DNA of 64,000 bases, from contig NZ_AP022853.1 in the NCBI RefSeq assembly GCF_011764585.1, positions 2,091,501-2,155,500 of the forward strand, given 5' to 3'. A model generated the notes under the pieces. It was not told where the DNA came from and did not search any database. It saw only the letters and a list, made by a program, of their open reading frames with translations. Position 1 is the stretch's first letter; every line of letters starts with the position of its first letter. The translations under genes were made by a program, and so were the position numbers. Source of the stretch: Sulfurimicrobium lacus. Its GTDB lineage: Bacteria; Pseudomonadota; Gammaproteobacteria; Burkholderiales; Sulfuricellaceae. Shown here piece after piece: positions 25,711 through 34,344 of this stretch.

Positions 25711-25740
25711 ATTATGTATATACCAATAATGGTATGTCAA
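25711..25740 (-). promoter_or_regulatory. TA promoter with embedded operator
   Basis: Minus strand: -35 TTGACA (25735-25740), 18-bp spacer, -10 CATAAT (25711-25716). The spacer contains a perfect palindrome, ATACCA-N4-TGGTAT (25720-25735), that overlaps the -35 element by one base. This is a well-placed operator for autorepression by the antitoxin. Confidence 0.7.
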
Positions 25741-25742
25741 GG

Positions 25743-25861
25743 GAGCCGCGTCGGCGCTGATTGCCCGGCGTTCGCGTGCAATGTCGTTGATGCGTGGCGC
25801 GGGGACGTGCAGGGCGATGTCCAGCGCATTGGTGGGCCAGGAATTCCTCGCGCAGGATTTT
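25743..25861 (-). pseudogene. Relic of another HigA-like antitoxin gene
   Basis: Reading minus from 25861, one frame gives KILREEFLA. A second frame then gives NALDIALHVPAPRINDIARERRAISADAA (about 29 residues), ending at the TA promoter. Together these match the HigA/VapI antitoxin pattern EEFL...HVPxxRINDI..GRRAISADTALR, broken by a frameshift and lacking both ends. It lies between the arnC stop (25865) and the intact TA pair and suggests an earlier antitoxin insertion at the same place. Confidence 0.7.
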
Positions 25862-25864
25862 GTA

Positions 25865-26803
25865 TTACTCCTTCTGCTCAAGAATCGCCTGAATCAAATA
25901 CCTCGGCCGATGGCGCACTTCCTGGTAAATTCGCCCCACGTATTCACCCAGCAACCCGATGCCGAACAGCGCGATGCCGATGAGGAAAAAGGCGATGGCG
26001 AACAGGGTGAACATGCCTTCCGCCTCCGGGCCGACGATCAGGCGGCGAATCATCAGGAACACCACGAAGAACGCCGAGAAAATGGAGACGGCGATGCCGA
26101 TCATGGAAAACATCTGCAGCGGGACGATCGAGAACCCGGTCATGAGGTCGAAATTCAGGCGGATCAGGCTGTACAGGGAGTATTTCGATTCGCCGGCGGC
26201 GCGTTCCTCGTGCCCGACGGTGATTTCCGTGGGGTGGCGCGCGAAGCTGTAGGCCAGCGCCGGGATGAAGGTGTTGACCTCGTTGCACTGGTTGATGGTG
26301 TCGATGATGTCGCGGCTGTAGGCGCGCAGCATGCAGCCCTGGTCGGTCATCTTGATGTGGGTGATGCGCTCGCGCAGGTGGTTCATGGCGCGCGATGCGA
26401 CGTGGCGCCACCAGCTGTCGCTGCGCTGGCGGCGAATCGAGCCGACGTAATCGTAGCCTTCGTCCATTTTGGCGAGCAGGTTGCCGATGTCTTCCGGCGG
26501 ATTCTGCAGGTCGGCGTCGAGCGTCACGATCTTCTTGCCGCGGCAATGCTCGAAGCCGGCCATGATGGCCTTGTGCTGGCCGAAGTTACCGTTGAACAGG
26601 ATCACCCGCGTCACGTCGGGGCGTTTCTGGAACTGTTCGCGCAGGATGGCGGCGGAGCGGTCGCGGCTGCCGTCGTTGATGAAAACGATTTCGTAGCTGG
26701 TTTGCAGTTTGTCCAGTGCCGGATAGAGCCGGTCGAACAGGGATTGCAGGCCTTCTTCCTCGTTGTACACGGGAATGATGACAGAGACGTCTGGTGTGCT
26801 CAT
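25865..26803 (-). CDS. arnC: Undecaprenyl-phosphate Ara4FN transferase ArnC
   Basis: GT2 glycosyltransferase of 312 residues that loads 4-formamido-arabinose from UDP onto undecaprenyl phosphate. Seen: VSVIIPVYNEEEGLQSLFDR, the DXD-like LDADLQNPPEDI, the acceptor region, and two C-terminal membrane helices (about 230-295). Overlaps arnB by four bases (ATGA). Confidence 0.93.
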   Translation of the reverse strand: MSTPDVSVIIPVYNEEEGLQSLFDRLYPALDKLQTSYEIVFINDGSRDRSAAILREQFQKRPDVTRVILFNGNFGQHKAIMAGFEHCRGKKIVTLDADLQNPPEDIGNLLAKMDEGYDYVGSIRRQRSDSWWRHVASRAMNHLRERITHIKMTDQGCMLRAYSRDIIDTINQCNEVNTFIPALAYSFARHPTEITVGHEERAAGESKYSLYSLIRLNFDLMTGFSIVPLQMFSMIGIAVSIFSAFFVVFLMIRRLIVGPEAEGMFTLFAIAFFLIGIALFGIGLLGEYVGRIYQEVRHRPRYLIQAILEQKE

Positions 26804-27924
26804 TTATTCGCGCTTTCGATGATGTCCTTGATGGCCAGGCATACCCGTTCCACGTCCTGCAGCGACATGCCGGGAAACAGGGGCAGGGTGACGGTTTCGC
26901 GGCCCACCCTTTCGGCGTGCGGGAAGTCGCCTTCCTTGAAGCCCAGCCCGCGATACAGGCTGAACAGGTGCATAGCGGGGTAATGCACGCCGACGCCGAT
27001 CTCGCGCTGGCGCATGCGTTCGATGAATTCGCCGCGGCTGATGCTCAGTTTGTCGAGCGGCAGCAGGATCTGGAACATGTGCCAGTTGCTGTCATTGAAA
27101 TTCTCTGGTGGCAGCTGGCAGCCCAGGGTGCGGTCGAAACAGGCGAAATAGTGCCGCGCCAGTTCGCGCCGCCGCTCGGTGAAGGCGTCGATGTGCGGCA
27201 GCTGTCCCAGGCCGATGCGCGCGGCGATATCGGTGAGGTTGGCTTTGCCGCCGGCCACGTCGACGTCCATGTTGCCGTCGGGGAAACGCACCACGCCCTG
27301 CAAGCGCAGTTTTTCCGTCAAGGCGATTTGCGCTTCGTCGTTGAGCACCAGGCAGCCGCCTTCGCTGGTGGTCATGTTCTTGTTGGCGTGGAAGCTGAAG
27401 GAGATCAGGTCGCCGAAAGCGCCGATGCGCTTGCCTTTCCAGCTCGCGCCCATGGATTGCGCGGCGTCCTCGATCACGCGCAGGCCGTGTTTGGCGGCGA
27501 TCTCGTAGAGGCGGTTGCGGTCCACCGGCAGGCCGGCGAGGTCCACCGGGATGATGGCGCGGGTGGCCGGCGTGATGGCGGCTTCGATCAGGTTCAGGTC
27601 GATGTTGCGCGTGAGCGGGTCGACGTCGACGAAGACCGGCCTGGCGCCGACATTCAGGATTACGTTGGCGGTGGCGACCCAGGACATGGGCGTGGTGATG
27701 ACTTCGTCGCCGGGGCCGATGCCGCACAAGCGCAGGGCGACTTCCAGCGTGGCCGTGCCGGAGCTGAAGGCGCGCACCGGCCGGCCGCCGAAATACTGCG
27801 ACAGCGCGCTTTCGAATTCCTTGACTTTGGGGCCGCTGGTGATCCAGCCCGAGCGCAGGACGTCGACGACGCCCTGGATGGTTTCTTCGTCGATGGTGGG
27901 ACGGGTGAAAGGCAGGAAGGCCAT
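26800..27924 (-). CDS. arnB: UDP-Ara4O aminotransferase ArnB
   Basis: PLP-dependent DegT/DnrJ/EryC1-family aminotransferase of 374 residues that converts UDP-4-keto-pentose to UDP-Ara4N using glutamate. The Schiff-base Lys182 lies in FSFHANKNMTTSEGG. The start is ATG 27924, overlapping the arnE stop by one base (TGATG); a longer frame upstream only reads through arnE. Operon member. Confidence 0.94.
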   Translation of the reverse strand: MAFLPFTRPTIDEETIQGVVDVLRSGWITSGPKVKEFESALSQYFGGRPVRAFSSGTATLEVALRLCGIGPGDEVITTPMSWVATANVILNVGARPVFVDVDPLTRNIDLNLIEAAITPATRAIIPVDLAGLPVDRNRLYEIAAKHGLRVIEDAAQSMGASWKGKRIGAFGDLISFSFHANKNMTTSEGGCLVLNDEAQIALTEKLRLQGVVRFPDGNMDVDVAGGKANLTDIAARIGLGQLPHIDAFTERRRELARHYFACFDRTLGCQLPPENFNDSNWHMFQILLPLDKLSISRGEFIERMRQREIGVGVHYPAMHLFSLYRGLGFKEGDFPHAERVGRETVTLPLFPGMSLQDVERVCLAIKDIIESANK

Positions 27925-28295
27925 CAGCTCCTCGCTACGATATAAACGCCGACGATGATCACACCGATCCCCGCCAGACGGGTTAGAGATACCGCCTCGC
28001 CGAACAGCCACCAGGCGGCCATGGCGTTGACCACGTAGCCGATGGATAGCATCGGGTAGGCGATGCTGACTTCCACCCGGGATAGCGCCATGATCCACAC
28101 CACCACGCTGACGACGTAGAAACTCAGACCGCCGAAGATGTGGGGCTCGGTAGCAAGCTGCCAGCCGATCGGCAGGATGTTGTCGCGGCTGTACTCGAAG
28201 TGACCGACGGCGTTGGTGCCCGCCTTGAGCAGCAATTGCGCCGCGGCGTTGAGCAGCACGCCGGTCAAAATTAGGGAAAAGCTCAGCAGGTTCAT
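27924..28295 (-). CDS. arnE: ArnE-like SMR-family flippase subunit
   Basis: Membrane protein of 123 residues with four hydrophobic helices of the EmrE/SMR type. The first helix carries GVLLNAAAQLLLKAGTNAVG. In enterobacteria ArnE and ArnF together flip undecaprenyl-phosphate-Ara4N outward; only one SMR gene is present, so it may work as a homodimer. Overlaps arnT by four bases and arnB by one. Confidence 0.85.
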   Translation of the reverse strand: MNLLSFSLILTGVLLNAAAQLLLKAGTNAVGHFEYSRDNILPIGWQLATEPHIFGGLSFYVVSVVVWIMALSRVEVSIAYPMLSIGYVVNAMAAWWLFGEAVSLTRLAGIGVIIVGVYIVARS

Positions 28296-29938
28296 GGCGT
28301 GGTCACCACCACTCGGCGGGTGTCGCGGGCGATTTCTTTCATCGGCAGTCCATGGTTTTTAAGTTCTTGATAGGTGTCGGGGTGCATGATCGCCAGGGCG
28401 TAGGCCTCGGTGCGCCATTTTTGTTCGAACGCGGGAATGTCCGCTATCCATTTGTCCGGCTCCTGCTGGATGCCGAACGCCATTTCGTCCTGAAAGGCGA
28501 CCAGGGTAAACGTGCCGTCGATGTAAAACGGGAGGGTTTGCTCGTACATGCCGACGCTGAAGAAAGTTGCGCCCGGCTTGAGGTAGGGCTTGATCTGCTG
28601 TGCCAGGTAATAGGTCGACGTGGTGCGCGCCAGCAGGTCATGGCCGGCGAGGATCGATTGTCCTGCGAGCAGGGAAGCGAAGGCAACGACGATGACTGCT
28701 GCCTGGACTCGCTGGCGGTAGGCCAGGACGAGTCCCGCGACCAAGGCCGCCAGCCAACAGACGGCGGTGATAGCAGCCCATTGGCCGTACTGGGCATAGG
28801 CCTGGCGTGAGCTGTCTTCGCCCGCCAGGTTGACGGCGCGTGACGACAGCCATATTCCGGCAATGGCGAGAATGGTCATGGGCAGTACCTGCCAGAACAG
28901 GGTTTTGCCGTTCATGCGTGCCAGATGCCGCCCAGTCAACAGCGCCAATGCGGGGAAAATGGGCAGGATGTAGGAGGGCAGCTTGGAGTCGGAGATCGAG
29001 AAAAAGAAGAAGATGAACGCCGACCAGATCAGCAAAAATCTACCCGCCTGGAACGTCTTGCGTTCGCCGTCCGCCTTCCATGCGCGCAACAGGGCGTCAA
29101 GCGTCGGAATCAGCCAGGGCAGGGCGCCCACCATGAGAATGGGGATGAAATACCACCATGGTTCGTAGCGGCGGTGCACCTTGGTGAGGAAGCGATCAAA
29201 GTGCTCGTGGATGAAGAAGAAGTGGGGGAACTCGGGGTTGGCGAGGGAAACGGCCACGAACCACGGGGCGCTGATGGCAAGGAACAGCGCCAGGCCGCTC
29301 AACAGGTGGAGGCGCCGCCACAGGCTCCAGTCGCGCTGCACCAGGGTATAGATCACCAGCACCGCACCGGGCAGCACCAGGCCGATCAAGCCCTTGCTCA
29401 GCACGGACAGCGCCAGGCTGGCCCACACTACGTGCATCCAGATATTGTTTTCGCGCCGGCTGGCTGCGCCGTGCTGCGCCAGCAGAAAGGCGGACAGGCC
29501 CAAGCCCATGAAGAAACTCACCCCCATATCGAGGGTGTTCATGTGTCCCATGCCGAGGTAGAGCAGGCTGCTGGCCAGCACCAGTGCGCCGTAGAGCCCG
29601 GCCTGCGCGCCGAACAGGCGGCGCCCCGCGTACCAGGTCATCAGGATGCCGAGAAAGCCGGTCAGGGCGGTCCACAGCCGGGCAGTCCAGTGGTGCTGGC
29701 CGAACAGGCTATAGGCGGTTGCCGTGGCCCAGTATTGCAGCGCCGGCTTTTCGAAGTATTTGAGGCCGTTGAGACGCGGCGTGGTCCAGTCGCCGCTGGC
29801 AACCATTTCGCGCGGAATCTCAGCGTAACGGCCTTCGTCGGTCAGGGCGAGTTTGTTGTGTTCCAGATTGCCGAACCAGACCACGCTCAGGACGAGCAGC
29901 AACAGGAGGAGACGCACCGGGGAAGCGGGCAAGGCCAT
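28292..29938 (-). CDS. arnT: Lipid A Ara4N transferase ArnT (GT83)
   Basis: GT-C fold integral membrane transferase of about 548 residues that moves Ara4N from undecaprenyl phosphate to lipid A phosphates in the periplasmic leaflet, giving resistance to cationic peptides. The motif LTDEGRYAEIPREMVASGDW and the following FEKPALQYW are typical of ArnT. About 12 membrane helices and a C-terminal periplasmic domain are seen. The start is set at ATG 29938 rather than 29980, because an extended -10 box lies between them. First gene of the operon. Confidence 0.9.
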   Translation of the reverse strand: MALPASPVRLLLLLLVLSVVWFGNLEHNKLALTDEGRYAEIPREMVASGDWTTPRLNGLKYFEKPALQYWATATAYSLFGQHHWTARLWTALTGFLGILMTWYAGRRLFGAQAGLYGALVLASSLLYLGMGHMNTLDMGVSFFMGLGLSAFLLAQHGAASRRENNIWMHVVWASLALSVLSKGLIGLVLPGAVLVIYTLVQRDWSLWRRLHLLSGLALFLAISAPWFVAVSLANPEFPHFFFIHEHFDRFLTKVHRRYEPWWYFIPILMVGALPWLIPTLDALLRAWKADGERKTFQAGRFLLIWSAFIFFFFSISDSKLPSYILPIFPALALLTGRHLARMNGKTLFWQVLPMTILAIAGIWLSSRAVNLAGEDSSRQAYAQYGQWAAITAVCWLAALVAGLVLAYRQRVQAAVIVVAFASLLAGQSILAGHDLLARTTSTYYLAQQIKPYLKPGATFFSVGMYEQTLPFYIDGTFTLVAFQDEMAFGIQQEPDKWIADIPAFEQKWRTEAYALAIMHPDTYQELKNHGLPMKEIARDTRRVVVTTP

Positions 29939-29970
29939 CAAGCTGATTTTGCGAAATTTTAGAAGGGCGC

Positions 29971-29979
29971 AGTATAGCA
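29971..29979 (-). promoter_or_regulatory. Probable arnT promoter -10 box
   Basis: Minus strand reads TGCTATACT, an extended -10 element (TATACT at 29971-29976), about 33 bp before the arnT ATG. The -35 region is poor, which suggests activator dependence. The gap between arnT and the divergent GT2 gene is only 127 bp. Confidence 0.4.
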
Positions 29980-30065
29980 TCGACGGGATTTTCCGTCCCT
30001 ATGACGGGGCAGGTGGGTATGTTAAAATTCGGCGCTTTTACACTGTCCTGAATCGAGCCACGCCG

Positions 30066-31070
30066 ATGCCGTCGCAACCGCAGCAAACTGACGTTTCTAT
30101 CGTCATCCCGGTTTACAACGAATCAGAGAACGTCGGCAACCTGGTGCGCAGGGTTGGCGAGGCCATGTTGCCTACCGGCAAACGCTTCGAACTGATCTGC
30201 ATCGACGACGGTTCATCCGACGACTCCGCCCAGCGCCTGGCGGACCTGGCCAAGACCAACGACTGGCTGAAGCCGCTCTACCTGATGCGCAACTACGGCC
30301 AGACCGCGGCGCTACAGGCCGGCTTCGAGGCGGCGCAGGGCAAGCTGATCGTCACCCTGGACGGCGACCTGCAAAACGACCCGGACGACATTCCCGCACT
30401 CCTGAACATGATGGCCGAACGCCCGGATGTCGACATGATTTCGGGCTGGCGCAAGGACCGCAAGGACAAGTCCATCTCCCGCAAGTTGCCGTCGAAAATC
30501 GCCAACGGCCTGATTTCCTGGGCCACCGGCGTTGAACTGCACGACTACGGCTGCGCGCTCAAGGTCTACCGCTGCGAGATCATCCACGAGATCAAGCTGT
30601 ACGGCGAACTGCACCGCTTCATCCCGGCGCTGGCCGCCGAGGTCGGCGCCAAGATCATCGAAGTGCCGGTGCGCCACCACGCGCGCACCATGGGGACTTC
30701 CAAGTACGGCATCGACCGCACCTTCCGCGTCATTCTCGACCTGGTATGGATCAAGTTCCTGTTCCGCTTCCTGCATCGCCCACTGCACGCATTCGGCGGC
30801 GTCGGGCTGACTTTTTTCTCCCCCGGCATGCTGATCCTGCTGTGGCTGGCGGTGCAGAAATTCGCCCTGGGCGCCAACATCGGCGGCCGTCCTCTGTTGC
30901 TGGTCGGCTTCATGCTGGTGCTGATCGGGGTTCTGCTGGTTGCCATGGGGGTGCTCGGAGAAATCCTGATCCGCATCTACCACGAGCCGGAAGGGCGCGC
31001 CCAGTACCGGCTGCGCGACGGGCCACGGGTTTTGCGTCCGGAAAAGCATGACACAACGCCGGAGATTTAA
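30066..31070 (+). CDS. GT2 polyprenyl-phosphate glycosyltransferase (DPM1/GtrB-like)
   Basis: Glycosyltransferase of 334 residues from the ATG at 30066. VSIVIPVYNESENVGNLVRR and VTLDGDLQNDPDDIP mark a DPM1-type GT2, and two membrane helices (about 230-310) anchor it. Such enzymes load a sugar on undecaprenyl or dolichyl phosphate. It is related to ArnC but distinct from it. It starts a four-gene operon and overlaps the flippase-like gene by 23 bp. The sugar is unknown. Confidence 0.88.
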   Translation: MPSQPQQTDVSIVIPVYNESENVGNLVRRVGEAMLPTGKRFELICIDDGSSDDSAQRLADLAKTNDWLKPLYLMRNYGQTAALQAGFEAAQGKLIVTLDGDLQNDPDDIPALLNMMAERPDVDMISGWRKDRKDKSISRKLPSKIANGLISWATGVELHDYGCALKVYRCEIIHEIKLYGELHRFIPALAAEVGAKIIEVPVRHHARTMGTSKYGIDRTFRVILDLVWIKFLFRFLHRPLHAFGGVGLTFFSPGMLILLWLAVQKFALGANIGGRPLLLVGFMLVLIGVLLVAMGVLGEILIRIYHEPEGRAQYRLRDGPRVLRPEKHDTTPEI

Positions 31071-32001
31071 GGCGGCGTTGCGCTGGGGCGCAGCTGCCGC
31101 GCTCCTGTCCCTGATCCTCTGGCTGGCCGGGCCGCAAAAACTCCTGCGTACCCTGGCCGGCGTCGACCCCCTTTACTTCCTGGTGGCGCTGCTGTTCTCG
31201 ATCGCGTCCAACCTGGTGTCGGCCGTGCGCTGGGCGCACCTGGCGCGCATGCTGGGCCTCCAGGCGCCGACCAGGCAAATGATCGTGTTCTACGCCCGTG
31301 GCATAACCGCCAACTCCGTCCTGCCCGGCGCGACACTGAGCGGCGACATGCTGCGCAGTTACCAGTTGCACCGCATGGGCAACAGCCTGCTCAGGTCGGG
31401 CATCAGCGTGCTGTTCGACCGGGTCAGCGGGCTGTGGGTGCTGACCCTGATGTCGCTGCTGGCCGCGATGTTCGTCTGGGGCGGCGGAGAAACCCTGGGT
31501 GGCCCGGTGTGGCACAAGTCGGTGGCGGTGGCCAGTGTCCTTGCCGTGGGTATCCTGCTGCCCTTTACGTTGGGCTTCGCGCGCTGGTGGTCGTGGCTGC
31601 CGATCAAGAAGCTGGTGTCCGTCATCGACAACTGTGTCGAGGCGATGCATGCGCTGCTCGGTTCGCGCGCGGCCATGATCCGGCTGCTGGCCCTGTCCGT
31701 CGGCGTGCAGGTGCTTTCCATCACGGCTTTGTGGCTATGCGGGTTCGCTGCCGGACTGCAGGTGCCCTTCGTCACCATGGCGATGCTGGCTGCACCGATT
31801 TTCATCATGGCCGCCGTACCCGCCGGGTTGGGCGGATGGGGGACGCGGGAACTTGCCGCGATCCTGCTGTTCGGAGCACTCGGCTATTCGGCCGATATGG
31901 CGGCGACCACCGGGATTCTTTACGGTTTGTGCGGACTGGCGCAGGCAATCCTGGCGGTACCGCTGATGATGAAACGCTTCAATTCCGAGGTTGATAAATG
32001 A
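31048..32001 (+). CDS. Lysylphosphatidylglycerol-synthase TM-region protein (UPF0104/YbhN-like)
   Basis: Membrane protein of 317 residues with about eight hydrophobic helices and the family motifs FSIASNLVSAVRWAHLARMLG, then ANSVLPGATLSGDMLRSYQL, and AAVPAGLGGWGTRELAAILL. The family includes putative lipid flippases fused to or next to glycosyltransferases. Lying between GT2 and GT-C genes, it could flip the polyprenyl-linked sugar; that is inference. Overlaps the next gene by four bases. Confidence 0.85.
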   Translation: MTQRRRFKAALRWGAAAALLSLILWLAGPQKLLRTLAGVDPLYFLVALLFSIASNLVSAVRWAHLARMLGLQAPTRQMIVFYARGITANSVLPGATLSGDMLRSYQLHRMGNSLLRSGISVLFDRVSGLWVLTLMSLLAAMFVWGGGETLGGPVWHKSVAVASVLAVGILLPFTLGFARWWSWLPIKKLVSVIDNCVEAMHALLGSRAAMIRLLALSVGVQVLSITALWLCGFAAGLQVPFVTMAMLAAPIFIMAAVPAGLGGWGTRELAAILLFGALGYSADMAATTGILYGLCGLAQAILAVPLMMKRFNSEVDK

Positions 32002-33572
32002 ATTGGTTGAATGAATGGCGCGCGGGCCGGATTCAGGATCGGCAACTGCTGCTATTGCTGCTGCTGATTACGGCGCTGGCCTTTTTTTACGGCCTCGGCG
32101 GTGCGCCGCTGTTCGACCTGGACGAAGGGGCGTTCAGCGAAGCCACGCGCCAGATGTTCGTGCGCGGTGATTTCATATCGCCTTACGTCAACAACCAGCC
32201 GCGCTTCGACAAGCCCATCCTGATTTACTGGCTGCAGGCGCCGAGCGTATGGCTGTTCGGCGTCAACGAGTTCGCTTTCCGCTTTCCTTCGGCCCTTGCC
32301 GCAGCATTGTGGGTTGCCGTGGTTTACCGCTTCGTGGCGCAAAAGATGGACCGCACCACTGCACTGGTGGCCGGCATCATTATCGCCACCTCGCTCGGTG
32401 TGCTGGGGATCGGCCGCGCGGCGACGGCCGACGCAGTGCTCAATCTGCTCATCGCCGCCACCATGCTGGATATTTTCCGCTACTACCAGGAGCGCCGCAG
32501 CGTCGTGCTGTATCGCGCCTTCCTGTGGATGGGGCTGGGCATTCTGACCAAGGGGCCGGTGGCGATCCTGATCCCGCTTGCGGTCAGCCTGATGTTCTTT
32601 GTCTCGCGCCGTGAGTTCGTTACCTGGCTCAAGGCCGTGTTCAACCCGGTTGGCCTGACTATCATGCTGGCGGTGGCGCTGCCCTGGTACGTGATTCAAT
32701 ACGGCAGGGAAGGCGACGCCTTCATCCAGGGCTTCTTCTTCAAGCACAACCTGGAACGTTTCAATTCGCCCATGGAGAACCACGGCGGCGGACTGTTCTA
32801 TTACGCGCTGGTGATTCCGCTCATGGTGCTGCCTTACACCACGCTGCTGCTGGCTACCCTGGGACGCATCAGGGAGGCGCTGCGCGACGAGCGATTGCTG
32901 TTTCTCTGGCTGTGGTTCCTCTTCGTCTTCATCTTCTTTTCCTTTTCCGGCACCAAGCTGCCCCATTACGTGCTCTATGGCCTGACGCCCATGTTCATCC
33001 TCATGGCGGTGTACCGGGAACGCGTGCGGGGAAGGGTGCTTTTGCTGTTGCCCGCGCTGCTATTTTTTCTGCTGCTGTTCTTTGTCCCCGAGATCGTGGC
33101 ATGGATTCAGCCGCGAGTGAAAGATAGCTACGTGGCTGCGCTGCTGAGCGCTCCCGGCGAGGCATTCGGCATGGGTTACCGGATCATGCTGGGCGTAGCC
33201 GTCGCGATCGTCCTGTTCCTCCTGGCGGAAGGCCGGATTCCGGCGTGGTTCAAGCTCTTGCTCGCCGGGTGCACCAGCGCCGTGGTGTTCGTCGCCGCCC
33301 TGACCCCCGCAGCCGGGATCTTGCAACAGGCGCCGATCAAACAGGCGGCACTGGTCGCGCGGCAACTGGACGAGCCGGTGATCATGTGGCGCCTGAATAC
33401 GCCCAGCTTCAATGTCTACAGCGGAAAGATAACCGAGCATCGTGACCCGCAAGCCGGCGAGGTGGTCCTGACCAAGACGCGTCATCTGGCAGAACTGCCG
33501 GCCTATCGACTGCTCTATGAACAGCGCGGTGTCGCGCTGGCGCGCGTGCTGCCTGTGGGGGCCAGGCAGTGA
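31998..33572 (+). CDS. ArnT-like GT-C glycosyltransferase (second copy)
   Basis: Integral membrane transferase of 524 residues. FDLDEGAFSEATRQMFVRGDF and NNQPRFDKPILIYWLQ are the ArnT/GT39-type catalytic loop, with many membrane helices. Different enough from the arnT at 28292 to be a separate family member. With its own GT2, flippase-like and PAP2 partners it probably attaches a sugar to lipid A or another envelope acceptor from a polyprenyl carrier. Confidence 0.88.
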   Translation: MNWLNEWRAGRIQDRQLLLLLLLITALAFFYGLGGAPLFDLDEGAFSEATRQMFVRGDFISPYVNNQPRFDKPILIYWLQAPSVWLFGVNEFAFRFPSALAAALWVAVVYRFVAQKMDRTTALVAGIIIATSLGVLGIGRAATADAVLNLLIAATMLDIFRYYQERRSVVLYRAFLWMGLGILTKGPVAILIPLAVSLMFFVSRREFVTWLKAVFNPVGLTIMLAVALPWYVIQYGREGDAFIQGFFFKHNLERFNSPMENHGGGLFYYALVIPLMVLPYTTLLLATLGRIREALRDERLLFLWLWFLFVFIFFSFSGTKLPHYVLYGLTPMFILMAVYRERVRGRVLLLLPALLFFLLLFFVPEIVAWIQPRVKDSYVAALLSAPGEAFGMGYRIMLGVAVAIVLFLLAEGRIPAWFKLLLAGCTSAVVFVAALTPAAGILQQAPIKQAALVARQLDEPVIMWRLNTPSFNVYSGKITEHRDPQAGEVVLTKTRHLAELPAYRLLYEQRGVALARVLPVGARQ

Positions 33573-34339
33573 AAAACGGCGCCGCAACTGCCTGGCGGTG
33601 GGGGCCGCCTCTGTTCGCACTGTTAACGCTGATCGCAGTCTATGCGAGCGGGAGCAACCGCGCCATCTTCTTGTTCTTCAACCATTTTTCCGTCTACAGC
33701 GGCGATGCCTTGTGGGCCAGGATAACGGTATTCGGCGACACTGCCGTCATTCTGGCAGTGCTTCTGCCATGGTGGCGCAAGCGGCCCGACCTGGTATGGG
33801 CTGCGCTCCTGGCTGCGCTCCTGGCGACGCTCTGGACGCATGGCCTGAAACACCTGGCAGATGTGCCGAGACCACCCGCCGTGCTCGATGCCAGCAGCTT
33901 TCATGTAATCGGTCCGGCGCACCGCGCGGGGTCTTTTCCTTCCGGGCACAGTACGGCGATCTTCACCCTGGTAGGGGTGATGGTGCTGACCGCCATAGCC
34001 GGCTGGCAGCGCTGGGCGCTGCTGGCCTTCGCCCTCCTGGTTGCGGTATCGCGCAGCGTGGTGGGAGTCCACTGGCCACTCGATCTTCTCGGCGGCATGC
34101 TCGGCGGCTGGCTCTCCGCCCTCGGCGGGGTGTGGCTGGCAAGGCGCTGGCCATGGGAACGGCGCCTTTTCGTGCGCTGGTTGTCTGCGGCGATTCCCGC
34201 AATTGCGGCGGCCTTATTGCTGGTGGGATACAAAACCGGTTATGAGGACGCGGCTTTGATGCAGCAAGGAGTGGGGGCGGTCTGCCTTGCCTTGTGGGGA
34301 TGGGGTTGGGTTTCGCGGCGCAAGATGCTCGCTCGATAA
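33569..34339 (+). CDS. PAP2-superfamily membrane phosphatase
   Basis: Membrane phosphatase of 256 residues with a GTG start overlapping the previous stop. The PAP2 signature is complete: KHLADVPRP, FPSGHSTAIF and SRSVVGVHWPLDLLGG. Relatives dephosphorylate undecaprenyl pyrophosphate, phosphatidylglycerophosphate or lipid A (LpxE). In this operon, carrier-lipid recycling or lipid A dephosphorylation before glycosylation are the likeliest jobs. Confidence 0.88.
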   Translation: MKNGAATAWRWGPPLFALLTLIAVYASGSNRAIFLFFNHFSVYSGDALWARITVFGDTAVILAVLLPWWRKRPDLVWAALLAALLATLWTHGLKHLADVPRPPAVLDASSFHVIGPAHRAGSFPSGHSTAIFTLVGVMVLTAIAGWQRWALLAFALLVAVSRSVVGVHWPLDLLGGMLGGWLSALGGVWLARRWPWERRLFVRWLSAAIPAIAAALLLVGYKTGYEDAALMQQGVGAVCLALWGWGWVSRRKMLAR

Positions 34340-34344
34340 TCCAT

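Noticed and set aside
25781-26983. 400-residue open frame antisense to arnC
   Set aside because: arnC and arnB motifs are unambiguous on the other strand.
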